From the NCBI GenBank assembly GCA_903772945.1, contig CAICTM010000096.1:1-64000 (forward strand): DNA of 64,000 bases. The letters run 5' to 3'. The stretch's first letter is position 1; every line of letters begins with the position of its first letter. The position numbers were made by a program, and so were the translations under genes. The stretch is from Seminavis robusta (taxonomy: Eukaryota > Bacillariophyta > Bacillariophyceae > Naviculales > Naviculaceae). The notes under the pieces are model-generated. The model was not told the origin of the DNA and did no database searches. It saw only the letters and a list, made by a program, of their open reading frames with translations. Shown here piece by piece: positions 1 to 10,926 of the stretch.

Positions 1-244
1 CTAGATCCAGGCTAGACAAACCTTCCACGCGTTCCGTTTTAGGATCGTGGAAAGACGTAGGATTACTACCACAACCTACTCTATCACACTTTATAGTCTC
101 CCGCGGGAGGCCAGATCTACGATCCCTTGATGATGATCTCTCTCGTTGATTAGTTTTCATAGCTTTCTAATCTCTCTCATAACTTTCATTCTCTCAAACT
201 CAAAACACTCGAAAGATCTTTACACTAGCTTTTAGCGTAGTGCA
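1..244 (+). mobile_element. LTR fragment of a Ty3/gypsy-type retroelement, plus orientation
   Basis: This stretch matches the reverse complement of the LTR at 658-1080 over about 244 bases at roughly 90% identity by eye. The last 85 bases are nearly identical. It ends in the usual CA (TGCA at 241-244), and its 5' part lies left of the window. Only the LTR is visible in this orientation, so it may be a solo LTR or the end of a second copy. The modest divergence suggests a fairly recent insertion. Confidence 0.6.
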
Positions 245-657
245 CTCAAGTCAAACAAAGCAGGTCGAAACAACTTGTCTCCATCATAGATTCCAAGGGC
301 TAACAACCAGGCCCAGGCCCAGGCCCAGCCCACTGGTCGACAGATAGATACAATCATGATCAAAGATCCAGATGATATCATCATGAAGGATCGGAGCTCG
401 GCCACGAACAAGGTGCCAAAAAACTGTGATTGGCTGGGTCACACTAGTATTCACATGCAGCAGGAAGAGTGCATAACTTGCTGGGCCATTGAAACTGTTA
501 TTTAAGATACTCGAGTACTGCAGTAGATGGTTGTGCTGGTACGTATTGCTTGGGCAACAGACCATTACAGTATTCAAAGAGCATTCTCGTGTTCTTGCTT
601 GTAGTATAATACAGATACACTCCTCACTCACACTTAAGATAAGTGGGTTTAAGATAA
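245..657. other. Spacer between two opposed LTR copies
   Basis: These 413 bases separate two LTR copies that face each other tail to tail. I see no coding sequence. A short CCCAGG tandem array lies near 308-327. The two pentamers flanking the LTR ends (CTCAA after 244, GATAA before 658) differ, as expected for two independent insertions. Confidence 0.4.
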
Positions 658-2470
658 TGCACTACGCTAAAAGCTAGTGTAAAGATCTTTCGAGTGTTTT
701 GAGTTTGAGAGAATGAAAGTTATGAGAGGATTAGAAAGCTATGAAAACTAATCAACGAGAGAGATCCACAATCAAAGGATCGTAGATCTGAACTCCCGCG
801 GGAGACTGTAGAGTGTGATAGAGTAGGTTGCGGTAGCAATCCTACTCACTCCACGATCCAAAAACGGAACGCGTGGAAGATTCGTCTAGCATTTATCTAG
901 TAGCGTGGAATCTCTCCACGCCAGCTAAATATCTAGCGCGATGTTTCACCATCGACCTAGTATGACTAGCGGTCATGAGAACCCTGTCTCAATGACTATT
1001 CACGAAAGACTCAGTCATGAGTCGAACTCAAACCCTATCTAGGATCGAGTCGCGAATAAGGCTAAGAGCCGTGTATTGCATTCGCCCCCTGACAAGGGTC
1101 ACAGAAGGCACGACATCAGTCGGACAAGGAGAACATATGAATTAAAGTGCGGGGCACTCTCCGGAGATTGGATGTAGACATGTGCGTCGCACGATGGCAA
1201 TCCTACAAGGGGATCAGGCCTTGTATGGGTGTAAATACCTTATGTTCCAAGTCTGGTAGACTGTGCCGCCATTGGCGGTAGCATGTCGGAGCCGTACAGT
1301 GCCATTGTTATTGACTCGGTCTATGTGGTAAGGACCTTTGTACTTTGGCTGACCGTACTTGCGGTGCTGATACTGATGAATCATCACAGTATCGTTGACA
1401 TTGTGTTGATGAGGGACACGTGTCGTGTTCTCCCTATCGTTGTTTTTCTGGATAAGTCGTTGGCGACGTTCCTTGATGTATTTCCAGTTTGCTTCGAAAC
1501 GGATGTTGTGAATCTTGTCACGATTGACGCGCGTGAACTTGCGACGAAGTCCATGTTCATCCCGGAGAGTCTTCTCGACCTCTGCGCGGAACTCACGTCC
1601 TCTGTCCATGATAACCTCAGCCGGTCATGGATACTGGGTAACCCACGTCTGTTTTAGAACGATGGTTACTTCGTCTGCTGTCTTGGAGCAGACCTTGGTA
1701 ATCCCGAACCATTCGGTTACGGGATCAATCATTGTCCAGCAATGAAGTGTACATGTGATCGTCTGATTCATGTATCTGGCTGGTAGTTCATTGGTCCAAT
1801 GAATCTACGAAGTTCCTTCCTATTCGTAGGAGGAGCGATATCTGGATCGCATCTATTGTCCTTTAGTTAAGGGTTGGATTCCTTCTCGAGTAATCCAATG
1901 GTCTAGATACTCAAGTTCTTCCTTTCGAGGAAGGCCTTGGTAGTGTTGATTTTAAATCCGACTTCTTGAAGTCTTTGGAAAAATTCATCTAACTATTCGA
2001 CGTGATCTACTAGATCGTCGTCAGTTAGGATGAGTTGATCATCAATGTATGCACGGACATTTTCTAAGTCATGCGTGCGAGTTTTCATCTTCCTTTGGAA
2101 GATGTCGGGGCTATAGCATAGGCCCATTGGCATAGCGTGCTGGAGTGTTGTCGCCAGGGCTGGCTTGAAAGATGGGTGCAATCTCGAACATGATCCTCCT
2201 TCTTCTATCTGTCTTTCTGCCGAGGTATCGCAGCTCCCGCTGACTTAATTCCTTACGGAGAATCCTCTTTCAACACTCTTTCTAATGGTAGTCTCTACAA
2301 TGTACGTGGTTCGAGTGTGAAGAGGACTACGCTTTAACAATGTTTGTAGAGGTCGTATATGACCTATCTGGGTCCACGTACGATACCGTAGGTCAAATAA
2401 ATGTGACCCGTGACTCTGGATGGCGTTAATGCAGCAACATTCGGTGGAGCTTGGAATGATGACCAAGACA
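658..2470 (-). mobile_element. Fossil Ty3/gypsy-type LTR retroelement, 3' half
   Basis: A broken retroelement on the minus strand. Its 3' LTR is 658-1080 (TGCAATACAC at the start, GTGCA at the end), and a purine-rich tract lies just outside it near 1081-1095. Moving upstream on the minus strand there is integrase-like sequence at about 1214-1750, with a C-terminal segment of the Y-x-GP..NGTVRL type. A reverse-transcriptase segment follows at about 1993-2181, with a PMGL..SPDIFQ block and a YIDD active-site block. Weak element-like sequence reaches about 2470. The RT-before-integrase order fits Ty3/gypsy. Gag, protease and the 5' LTR are not visible. The copy is decayed, with many interruptions, and is clearly dead. 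Confidence 0.75.
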
Positions 2471-3623
2471 CGGGCAGGTTAGGCCTGAACTTCTTACACC
2501 ACATCATGCGTGCATTGACACACTAAGTGCAAACAACAAAAAACGAAACAAGGAATGGCTTTTGAGTACCGTGAATGACCAGTGACTTTTCCATGCCATT
2601 CATTCCTAATCGTGGACAACAGCAGACAGCGTAGCATCTGGAGTGCGTCATTGAATACGCAGGGTCTTCCTTTTAAAATCCAGATAATTTTGGTGTTTAT
2701 TATTGTGAATTGTAGAACTTTTGAACATTTATTTTCTGTTTATTTATATTCAATGTCGGCCCCATACCAAAGCTCTGAGAAATAGGTGAGAAGTTAGTTT
2801 CGGAAGAGGCTTTTTTTAGAGGAGACTGGCAATTTGCACGAACCCTGATTGCCAGATTCTTATGGCTCTCTGGCCCCTTATCAATGACAGCTACTGAGTA
2901 TGAAACTAGTACCCCTGGTAAAGCTTTTACACTGGAACTACGTTGTACATGTAGTACTGGGTAGTACTATGTACTATTAATAGTGAGTACGATGTACGTA
3001 TTTTTGTATTATGGCCTTGCTATACTCTGGTACGTTGTAATTATTCTCTTGTTGTTACAGCTTCTTTATATGAATGGACCAATCAGAATTTAATTGTAAT
3101 GTCTTTATGGCCGATCAAAAGACTGGATTAACGAGAAAGGTGCACGAGTTCTATTGCATGAAGAAGTAGCTGTACTATTTTCACCCTAAGAAACAGGGCT
3201 CCTCTAATTAAAATGATGTGTTGAACTTTCATTCCAATTTCTTTGGGATCGCATCGAGAGAGGGACATCCTTCCTGGCATGGTGGCCAGGCGCCAGGCAT
3301 CGCCCAGCACCGTTTGTTTGTGGAATGACACCCAATCGAAATCGAAGGGTCGAAAACAACACTGGCCAACAGTCAAAGAATCGAATCAAGCATTGAGACA
3401 CTGAGACACTGAGGCGTATCGCAGCTCACAACAAAAGCAGCAGCAGCAGCAGCAACAACAGCAGCAACAACAACAAGAAACAGGCAGGAAGAGGAGACTA
3501 AGAGCTGCTAGCTAGCTACAGACGAGACGAGACGAGACGAGACGGAGTGGAAGTGTGATTGGAAAACGAAGAAGAAGTAGTAGTAGTAGAAGCGCCAGCT
3601 AGCTATTCGTCTAGTAGAAGAAG
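2471..3623. other. Intergenic, upstream of the receptor cyclase gene
   Basis: I see no credible coding sequence. The 2945-3003 stretch is rich in GTAC palindromes. Just before the cyclase gene, 3435-3478 is a CAG/CAA repeat and 3521-3544 is a GACGA repeat, probably 5' UTR or promoter of that gene. Confidence 0.4.
3435..3544. repeat. CAG/CAA and GACGA simple repeats in the leader of the cyclase gene
   Basis: Imperfect CAG/CAA triplets run from about 3435 to 3478. Almost five copies of GACGA run from 3521 to 3544. Both lie within 200 bases of the predicted start codon at 3624. Confidence 0.7.
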
Positions 3624-6600
3624 ATGACACAACTGATGGAACAGAGCCGTCAACCCCCTACGATGTCCATGTCCGGTACCGGTAGCACTAGTACCGGTAC
3701 CGGTAGTAGCATGCGTGGAATCAACGGTCCGTTGACAGTGGAGAATTTGGGCAAATTGGACGATCTGCAAGAAGAGTCTCTGAGAGACATAGACATGGAC
3801 GAACGCAGCACTTCTAGTCTGCCAGCGAGTGAAGAGTTTCAAGACGAAGCCGGAACGCAAAGCGGAATGGAAACGGGATCCAGGGGCTCCGGTTCGAATT
3901 CCTCCAAGCCACTCCTCCGCTGGAACAAAGGAGTTGAGGGAGACATGTACGGGGCGGAAGGAGATCTTCTGTGGAAGGCACTCGTCGTCACGCTACTCAC
4001 CATGATTGGTACTGCGGCTGGATTCATTTACCTCTTTGGGCTCATTGAAGGAGACGTACAAACTGCGGAGAGGGTGCGTAAAAGCGACAGGATGTGGTGT
4101 AATGAGATGTAATGAGATGGGATGTGGTGTAAAGACTCACTTATTTTCACTGTTCTGCTGGCTTATTTTAATTGTTTGTCATTTCCAGTTTCAAACCTAT
4201 GCCGTTCAGTTGCAGCATAGAGGACCTGATCAAGCCAAGGGCATCAATGGGTTGCTAGCTACTTGGACAGATCATGCGTCTTCCTATGCCACGGAACACT
4301 CCGACATTTGGCCCTTTCATAGGTTTGCTCACTTCTCACACCTCGCACACCAGCAAAAGCAGCTTCATCTCGTGCAAGACTCTGCAACCGCAACGCAAGT
4401 CGAATGGATTGCCTCGGCTCCTCTCATATCCAACGAACTCAGGGCCAACTGGGAAATGTACTCTGCGCCAAAGTCCATTGAAACACAGCACCAACACCAA
4501 CACACTGCTACTATACACTACTACGACTCGGCAGACCAACAAACGGTCCCGGAACCAGCGGGATCAGGACCCTTCACGCCGCTCTTCCAAATGGACATTA
4601 CGGCTTCCTACAACTTTGTGCCATTTGCGTCTGCCACACTGCTCAACCTCAACCTCCTATCCATTCCGGCATTCACTAGAGCTTTCTCATTGGCCACTTT
4701 CTCATCCGAACCCGTACTCTCAGAACCTCTCATTCTCAACGAGTACTTGACACAATTCATGCTCGGACAAGACGCCATGCAAGAGCCATACGCATTTCTG
4801 CTCAATCCAATCCTGAATGGAACCGTAGCTGCGGCAACCACACAAACACAGGACACCCTAGGAGTTGTCGTGGGACTCGTACCCTACAAGTCATTCATGC
4901 AAAACATCATTTCAAAAGATGCTAACGGAATCTTTGTCGGTGTCGCACCTTCCAAACTATGTTCCGACTCGCAGCAAAACAATCTTCAAAAATACACCTT
5001 CTCAATCAACGGACCCAATGTTGAATTCAAGGGAGAAGGAGACAAACACGATACTTCCTACAACTTTCACGAAAAGATTGTACCCTGGGACCCATTCTTG
5101 GCAGAGCATTTACACGTCGTCGCGGGAGAAAACAATCACACAATCGCCGCGCAGACAATACTCAACGAGTACTTTCAGGACATTGCCAAAGCCAGAAACG
5201 ACAACACCAACTACTGTCCCTACGAACTACGAATGTATCCGTCGGATGCATTTTACAACGGATACCGGTCCGATGCTCCACGCATCTTTGCAGCATTCCT
5301 CGTCGGAATCTTTCTATTTGTATACCTCATACTCGTACTATACAACTACATTATGAAGCGAAAAGACAAAATGGCTTTTGCTGCAGTACAAAAATCAGCG
5401 GCCATTGTCGACATGTTCTTCCCAAAAGAAGTCAAAGACCGATTGCTGGAAGAACAACAAGACGCTGCATTTGCCGCAGGAGGAGGAGGAGAAGCTGGAG
5501 CATTTGATGCCGATAACAGTCAACAGTTTGTTCCCAATGAGGGAGACGCATACGACATTAATCGATTCCTTGACGATAAACCCATCGCTTCGCTCTTTCC
5601 CGAAACCACCGTCATTTTTGCAGACATTGCCGGTGCGTACCTGTACCTGTATTCACAATTTGATTCATTCAGTCTATCATTCAGTCATTCAGTCAACCCA
5701 GCGGGCATTACGATTGTATGGCGCATTCTCATCCACTGTTGCTTGCTTGTTTGTTTCGCTCCATGTGTTTCATGAAACAACAGGCTTCACGGCATGGTAA
5801 GCACGAGCGAGGGATGTTCCCGTTCTCTTTGTTTGTTCGTTCGTACGTTAGGGAGCTCACACGCTTTCCTTTCCCTTCTTGGTAACTTGGCAGGAGCTCG
5901 GAGAGAGAGCCATCGCAAGTATTCATTTTGGTAAGCTTTTGTATCTCTCGTGGTTGGTTTGTTCGGGTTTCACAGCTGCAGGCAGGTTTTAGTGGAATGC
6001 TTGCTCACCATCGTTATGCACTTTTGGCAAATACATTACGTGTAGCTCGAAACGATTTATGGTGAATTTGACAAAATTGCCAAAAGGAGAAAAGTTTTCA
6101 AAGGTATGACGCGTTCACTTTCGCTCGCTTCCTTCCTTTATTTCTTTGCTCGGTAACCTTCTGATACCTGTATTTGTCTTTGTCACCGTTTAGTTGAAAC
6201 AATCGGAGATTGTAAGTTTTGGAGATGACAAATCTGTGCACTTCTGGCAGGCACAGCAGCAGCACCTGAATGTTTGGTCGAATTTCGGTGCCTCATGATG
6301 TCGCGAAACTCTGCATTTTGCTTTTGCTGATTGGTACTCATTTCAGGCTATCTGGCGGTGAGTTCCTTCGGTGGTCTTCCTGTTTTTGTGTGACGCGCTG
6401 CGGCAACTCAACTCGTGTCGCTGTTGCTTTCTTTCCTTATCAAAGGTTACGGGAATTCCAGGTGAGCCAGAGTGTTGATCGGCGTCGCTATCCGTATCCA
6501 CTTATGACATGACGCCGGAGTCCTCAGTCACTAGCGTTTTTATACCTTCGCTATTTGAATTGTTTTGTTCTGCGCAGATCCTCAAGAAGAGCATGCAGTT

Positions 6601-9383
6601 ATCATGTGCCAATTCGCGCGAGAATGCATGTCGAAGATGTACGAAGTGACTGCTGCCTTGGAGTTGACGTTAGGTAGGAAGGGGAGACGACAGCTGGGAC
6701 TGGTCGTTATTGTTTCATCAACCACCGTTCGCTCATGCGCGCCACCGTCTTGTGCTCCCATCTCCATCCAAAAGGCCCCGACACCAGCGATTTAGCAATG
6801 AGGATGGGACTTCACAGGTAAGTTTGCAGCTCGATTTCTGTACACCAGCGGATGACTGATGACCATGCTTGCATCCCAGGCTCATCCCTCGTCGTGATTT
6901 CCAAATATTTCCTATTTGATTAGTGGGCCTGTCACTGCGGGGGTTCTAAGGGGGCGAAAGTCGCATTTCCAGGTAAATTCGCCACTGCGGAATCCAGATT
7001 TGAGGTGGTTGTCTCTGTGTAACTCAACCTGGTGTAATAATTTGTTCCGCAGCTCTTTGGGGACACAGTGAACACCGCAGCGCGAATGGAAAGGTAGGTG
7101 CATTGTAGAGGGGCGATACAAGCAAAATCTGTTTTGCATAGCTACCGTTGCTCATTCGATTTGATGTTATAGCACTGGAACGAGGGAGAAAATTCAGATA
7201 TCGCAGGAAACAGCAGAGTTGGTTCGCAAGTCGGGAAGAGGGCACTGGATCAAAGAACGGGAGAATGCTGTGGAAGCCAAAGGCAAAGGCTGCTTGTCAA
7301 CCTTCTGGCTGTTACCTCGGACAAGCAAGAGTGCTGGCTCTGTGCCATCGAGCGGTGCCAGTTGTAGTGCGTCTTCGATCAGCAGATCGGACGCATTGGA
7401 CGCAGATTCTTCGTTTGCGGACGACGACGATTCACCGAATTGCGTTATGCCTCCATCCGTCCGCGAAGAGAGGAAAAAGAAGAAGAAACAGCACAAACCA
7501 AGGGAGCTCAGCAACAAGAGCAAGCGTCTTGTTCAATGGAACGTTGCGCTACTTGTCAAGATTCTCCAGAAAGTCGTAAGCGGCAGAAAGAGTTACAAGG
7601 TCAAAGACCCAGATGGTCTCAGAGAGCTCGAACAACGATTGGTTCAACAACACACCGTGTTGGGTGAGGTCGAGGAGGTCATTCATGTGTCGAAGTCCGT
7701 CGACGAGCGAAAGCCTTCGATGAAGAAGAGCGATACAAAACGGGACATACATGGCGTGGTAGAGATTCCACAGGACGTTGTCGCCCAGTTGACCGATTAC
7801 GTTTCAAGGATTGCACTCCTGCACCCTGACAATCATTTCCACAACTTTGGTGAGTTTTTTGTGTCTTGCTTTGGTTTTGTCAAATTCCAAATGCATCGTT
7901 TTTCCGACTAACGAACGCGTCCCTTGTCCTCGCTTTTTCCCACAGAACATGCGAGCCATGTGACCATGAGTACGAGCAAGCTCTTGTCCAGGATCGTGAA
8001 CGTTGACGAAACCGAGTCCAAGGCGGCGTCAACGTTCAACGCCGGTGACGTTCAGCTATCGAGCCAGCGTCGTCATGCGCACGGTACAAGTTATGGGATT
8101 ACCTCCGAACCACTGACCCAATTCTCAGTGGTTTTTGCTGCGCTGATCCATGACGTGGGTACGTATCTTTTTGCAACTCTTTTTCAATATCGTTTCTTTG
8201 AATGTTTCCTCAGTCTTATCCTTGCTCGTACTGTTGTTGAACTCTATACTTACTTGTAGACCATCCAGGGGTATCCAACGCCATTTTAGCCACGGAAGAG
8301 CCCGAAGTTGGCGACAAGTACAAGAACAAGAGTGTTGCCGAGCAAAAGTCCTTGGACATTGCCTTTACGTTGCTGATGGAAGACGACTTTCGGGATCTGA
8401 GGCACTTGATCTACACGAACGAGAAGGAGTTGATGCAATTCCGCCAGGTACGTTCGACGTCTTGTGTGCCGTTGGTTTCGTAAGACTGGAGATTTGTTAA
8501 CCTGCTTTGTCTCTTGATGATGTCGTTTTGTACCTTTACAGTTGATGGTGAATTCTGTGATTGCGACAGATATTTTCGATCGGGAGCACAGCGCTTTCCG
8601 GAAAGCCCGTTGGGCGAAAGCCTTTGCCGAAGGAGAGTCCATTGCTGGCCTCGAGAACGAGGAGGCCTCGGAAAAATTAAGTATCGATCGCAAGGCAACG
8701 ATTGTGGTACGTGCGTCAAGCAGGTTGTCCCTGTTCCATCTCCCAAATCTTGATGCTTGACTCACGACGCTGCTAAATTTTGTTGCCTTGTGCAGATTGA
8801 GCATCTCATTCAAGCGTCGGATGTGAGCCACACGGTAAGTGGATCGGAAGGATGCTGTTTCTCTTGTTGCCCGGACAGGTTTGCCTCATGATGTCTGTTT
8901 TGCGACGTTCCTTGCTGTTCATTATAACTGCAGATGCAACATTGGTGAGTGATGTAAAGAAGGATGGATTGACTCGCTTTATTTGAATGTGCATGTATTC
9001 ATGGATTGTGTGTTGTTTTTGTTTTTGTTTTCCTTACTTGACTACTCTACTACTCCAGGCATGTGTACCAAAAGTGGAATTCTCGATTATTCGAAGAGAT
9101 GTTTGAGGCGTTTAGGAGCGGTCGTTCGACATCGAATCCAGCCGAGAACTGGTACAAGGGAGAGCTTTGGTTTTTCGACAACTATGTGATCCCATTGGCA
9201 AAAAAGTTGGAGACTTGTGGTGTGTTTGGTGTCTCGTCGGATGAGTTTTTGAACTATGCGAATGAGAACCGCAAGGAGTGGGCTCAAAAAGGGGAGGAAA
9301 TCGTGTCCGAGTTGGTGGCAAAGATTGACAAGATGTCGGATGAGGATGCGATGCAGTCGTCTCGGCACATGCGCCATGACTAG
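3624..9383 (+). CDS. Receptor-type class III nucleotide cyclase fused to a cyclic-nucleotide phosphodiesterase
   Basis: I read 19 exons: 3624-4073, 4189-5632, 5784-5796, 5894-5930, 6046-6103, 6194-6211, 6347-6357, 6446-6461, 6578-6673, 6775-6817, 6924-6972, 7053-7093, 7173-7849, 7946-8158, 8260-8447, 8542-8706, 8796-8834, 8934-8944 and 9059-9383. They sum to 3894 nt, an exact 1297 codons plus stop. The order is a Ser/Thr/Gly-rich cytosolic N-terminus, TM1 (about 115-138), an extracellular domain, TM2 (about 517-538), a cyclase domain (about 620-850) and a PDE domain (about 960-1250). The cyclase motifs are FADIAGFTAW, KVETIGDCYLA and LFGDTVNTAARMES, which contain both metal Asp residues and the Asn/Arg pair. 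The PDE motifs are HNFEHASHV, HDVDHPGVSN, an ATD Asp and an ASDVSHT Asp, so all four metal ligands are present. The protein probably turns an external signal into a cyclic-nucleotide change at the plasma membrane and also degrades the product. Related GC/PDE fusions are reported in diatoms, including during sexual signalling. Confidence 0.9.
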
Positions 9384-9674
9384 CTACCGGTAGCTAGCAT
9401 AGCTGTCTGGGAAGCAGGTCGCGGCTAAGAGTGACAGTCGTCGAAAGACATGAGGGCTACGTACGTACATACGTATACACAGTACTAGCTAGTACGGTAG
9501 AAGGATTAGACAAGGGATGCACGGATGTACTTGTAGCTTGCAGCTAAGCTAAGGAATGTACTGGTACTTGTATTGATGAAGCTATCATATGTTAGAAAAG
9601 ATAGTAGATTCAGTTTCTATAGTTTTTTAATTTAGTCAGTTTGTGATCAATTGTGAATTGTAACTACTAGTAGT

Positions 9675-10268
9675 CTACTGAAACTTAGCTGTAAAATTAG
9701 TGATTGAAACGGATCCAATATCCATGGCATAATCGGCCCAATCTCCATCGGATAGGTCGACTGTATCAATCTTCTTGCCCCCTGCCTGCTTGGTGACAAC
9801 AACGAATTCTCCTTGCACTCCCATGGGATGAAATGCATATGGCTCTAATCCGTTGCAGTCTAGAGCTAGCATGGGCACGAGGTGTCCTGAATCTTCCGAA
9901 GTCATGCTTCTGACGGCATCGATAGCTTTTTGCAATTCGTTGGAAATATGTTTGTTTTTCTTTGTTTTTTTGTCATTTTCATTTTTTGTTTCGTTGAGAA
10001 AGGAGTTGGATCCTAGAATCCGCAGCGTGCTTCTATGGGTTGCGTCTTTCCATTTCATGGCAAAGTGGGAGGGAGTCTCATCTCGATGTTTCTCGTGGTC
10101 CGCCACCGAAGAGACTTCTAGCACGGTCGAGTCGACTACTACCTTTTCCCGGACTTCATTGACATCTTGAGGATTGCGAACGCTAAAACACAAATTCGAG
10201 TCTTTGCTCAACGAAACACTCTCAATGCCTTCCAGATCTGCTTGGCAATACAGCACAAACACTACCAT
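9675..10268 (-). CDS. UPF0587/DUF866 (CXXC motif zinc-binding protein)-like, zinc cysteines missing
   Basis: This is a 197-residue protein. The first true ATG is at 10268. The C-terminal half matches the DUF866/C1orf123 pattern: a DCNGLEPYAFHP block stands for the family's ECRGLEP..F.P, and a DLSDGDWADYAMDIGSVSI block stands for its E.W.DYDEK..ESV.I. The start (MVVFVLYCQADLEGI) also fits. The family normally carries two CxxC pairs that bind zinc. Here the expected positions hold other residues: the second site reads HFAMKWKDATHRS where relatives have HLIQKCKFCGR. A His-rich ADHEKHRDE stretch lies where the first pair should be. Function in the family is poorly known. This copy is either a divergent paralogue or uses other metal ligands. 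The family call is by motif only. Confidence 0.6.
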   Translation of the reverse strand: MVVFVLYCQADLEGIESVSLSKDSNLCFSVRNPQDVNEVREKVVVDSTVLEVSSVADHEKHRDETPSHFAMKWKDATHRSTLRILGSNSFLNETKNENDKKTKKNKHISNELQKAIDAVRSMTSEDSGHLVPMLALDCNGLEPYAFHPMGVQGEFVVVTKQAGGKKIDTVDLSDGDWADYAMDIGSVSITNFTAKFQ

Positions 10269-10305
10269 GCTCACTAGCTACTGACTACCTGATTGACTGA
10301 TTGAC

Positions 10306-10337
<32 letters not shown>

Positions 10338-10926
10338 ACACTGTGCTGAGCTATCACCGTCGTACTGTACAAGGCGAGTGGCTGCCGATTGCCGTTCGGA
10401 GTTCGGTTGATGGATCCTCAAAAGAGGTTGTCAACCCGATTACCCTTAGCTCTAATGAGTCATCGTTTTAAAGAACCCAAATGTCTGTCGAAAGTCAAAA
10501 AGCTTTTTACAGGGTGCTTCCAGAGGGCTCCCACGTTCCGCGATCATCGAATGAATCTTGCGTGGGCATCCTTCATTTTTTGCTGAGTTCTCTCAAACCA
10601 TCACGCAAAGCAGTGAGGTTGCCGAGTACGGTAGTGTCGATTGTCTTCCATATAGTAGTAGCATTGAGCGGTGAGCGGCGAAGTAACCAGAAGAAACTAA
10701 AAAGTATTGCCAATCAATCAAATCAAGTGGGTAAGGTACTAGTAGCGTACAATAGATCAAAGGTCTTGGGGGAGTACTGTACTAGTAGGTTGCCGTTGTG
10801 CGTCTCCAGAATTTGATGTCCCTTTCTCACTTCTCACATGCGTGTTTCTATTGTTCTGTATTCTGAACTAGCTACTGGTATTAATAGTAGGTAGTAGGTA
10901 GTGTTAGTAACAGTGTCGACCTGACC
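10269..10926. other. Intergenic with a GATT microsatellite
   Basis: From about 10290 to 10336 there is a run of GATT/GACT tetramers just upstream of the minus-strand gene ending at 9675. The rest, up to the gene at 10927, shows no convincing coding sequence. Confidence 0.5.

Noticed and set aside
1-900. A foldback or MITE-type DNA transposon with 240-base inverted repeats
   Set aside because: The right arm lies inside a 423-base LTR bordered by a purine tract and integrase-like sequence, so two inverted LTRs explain it better.
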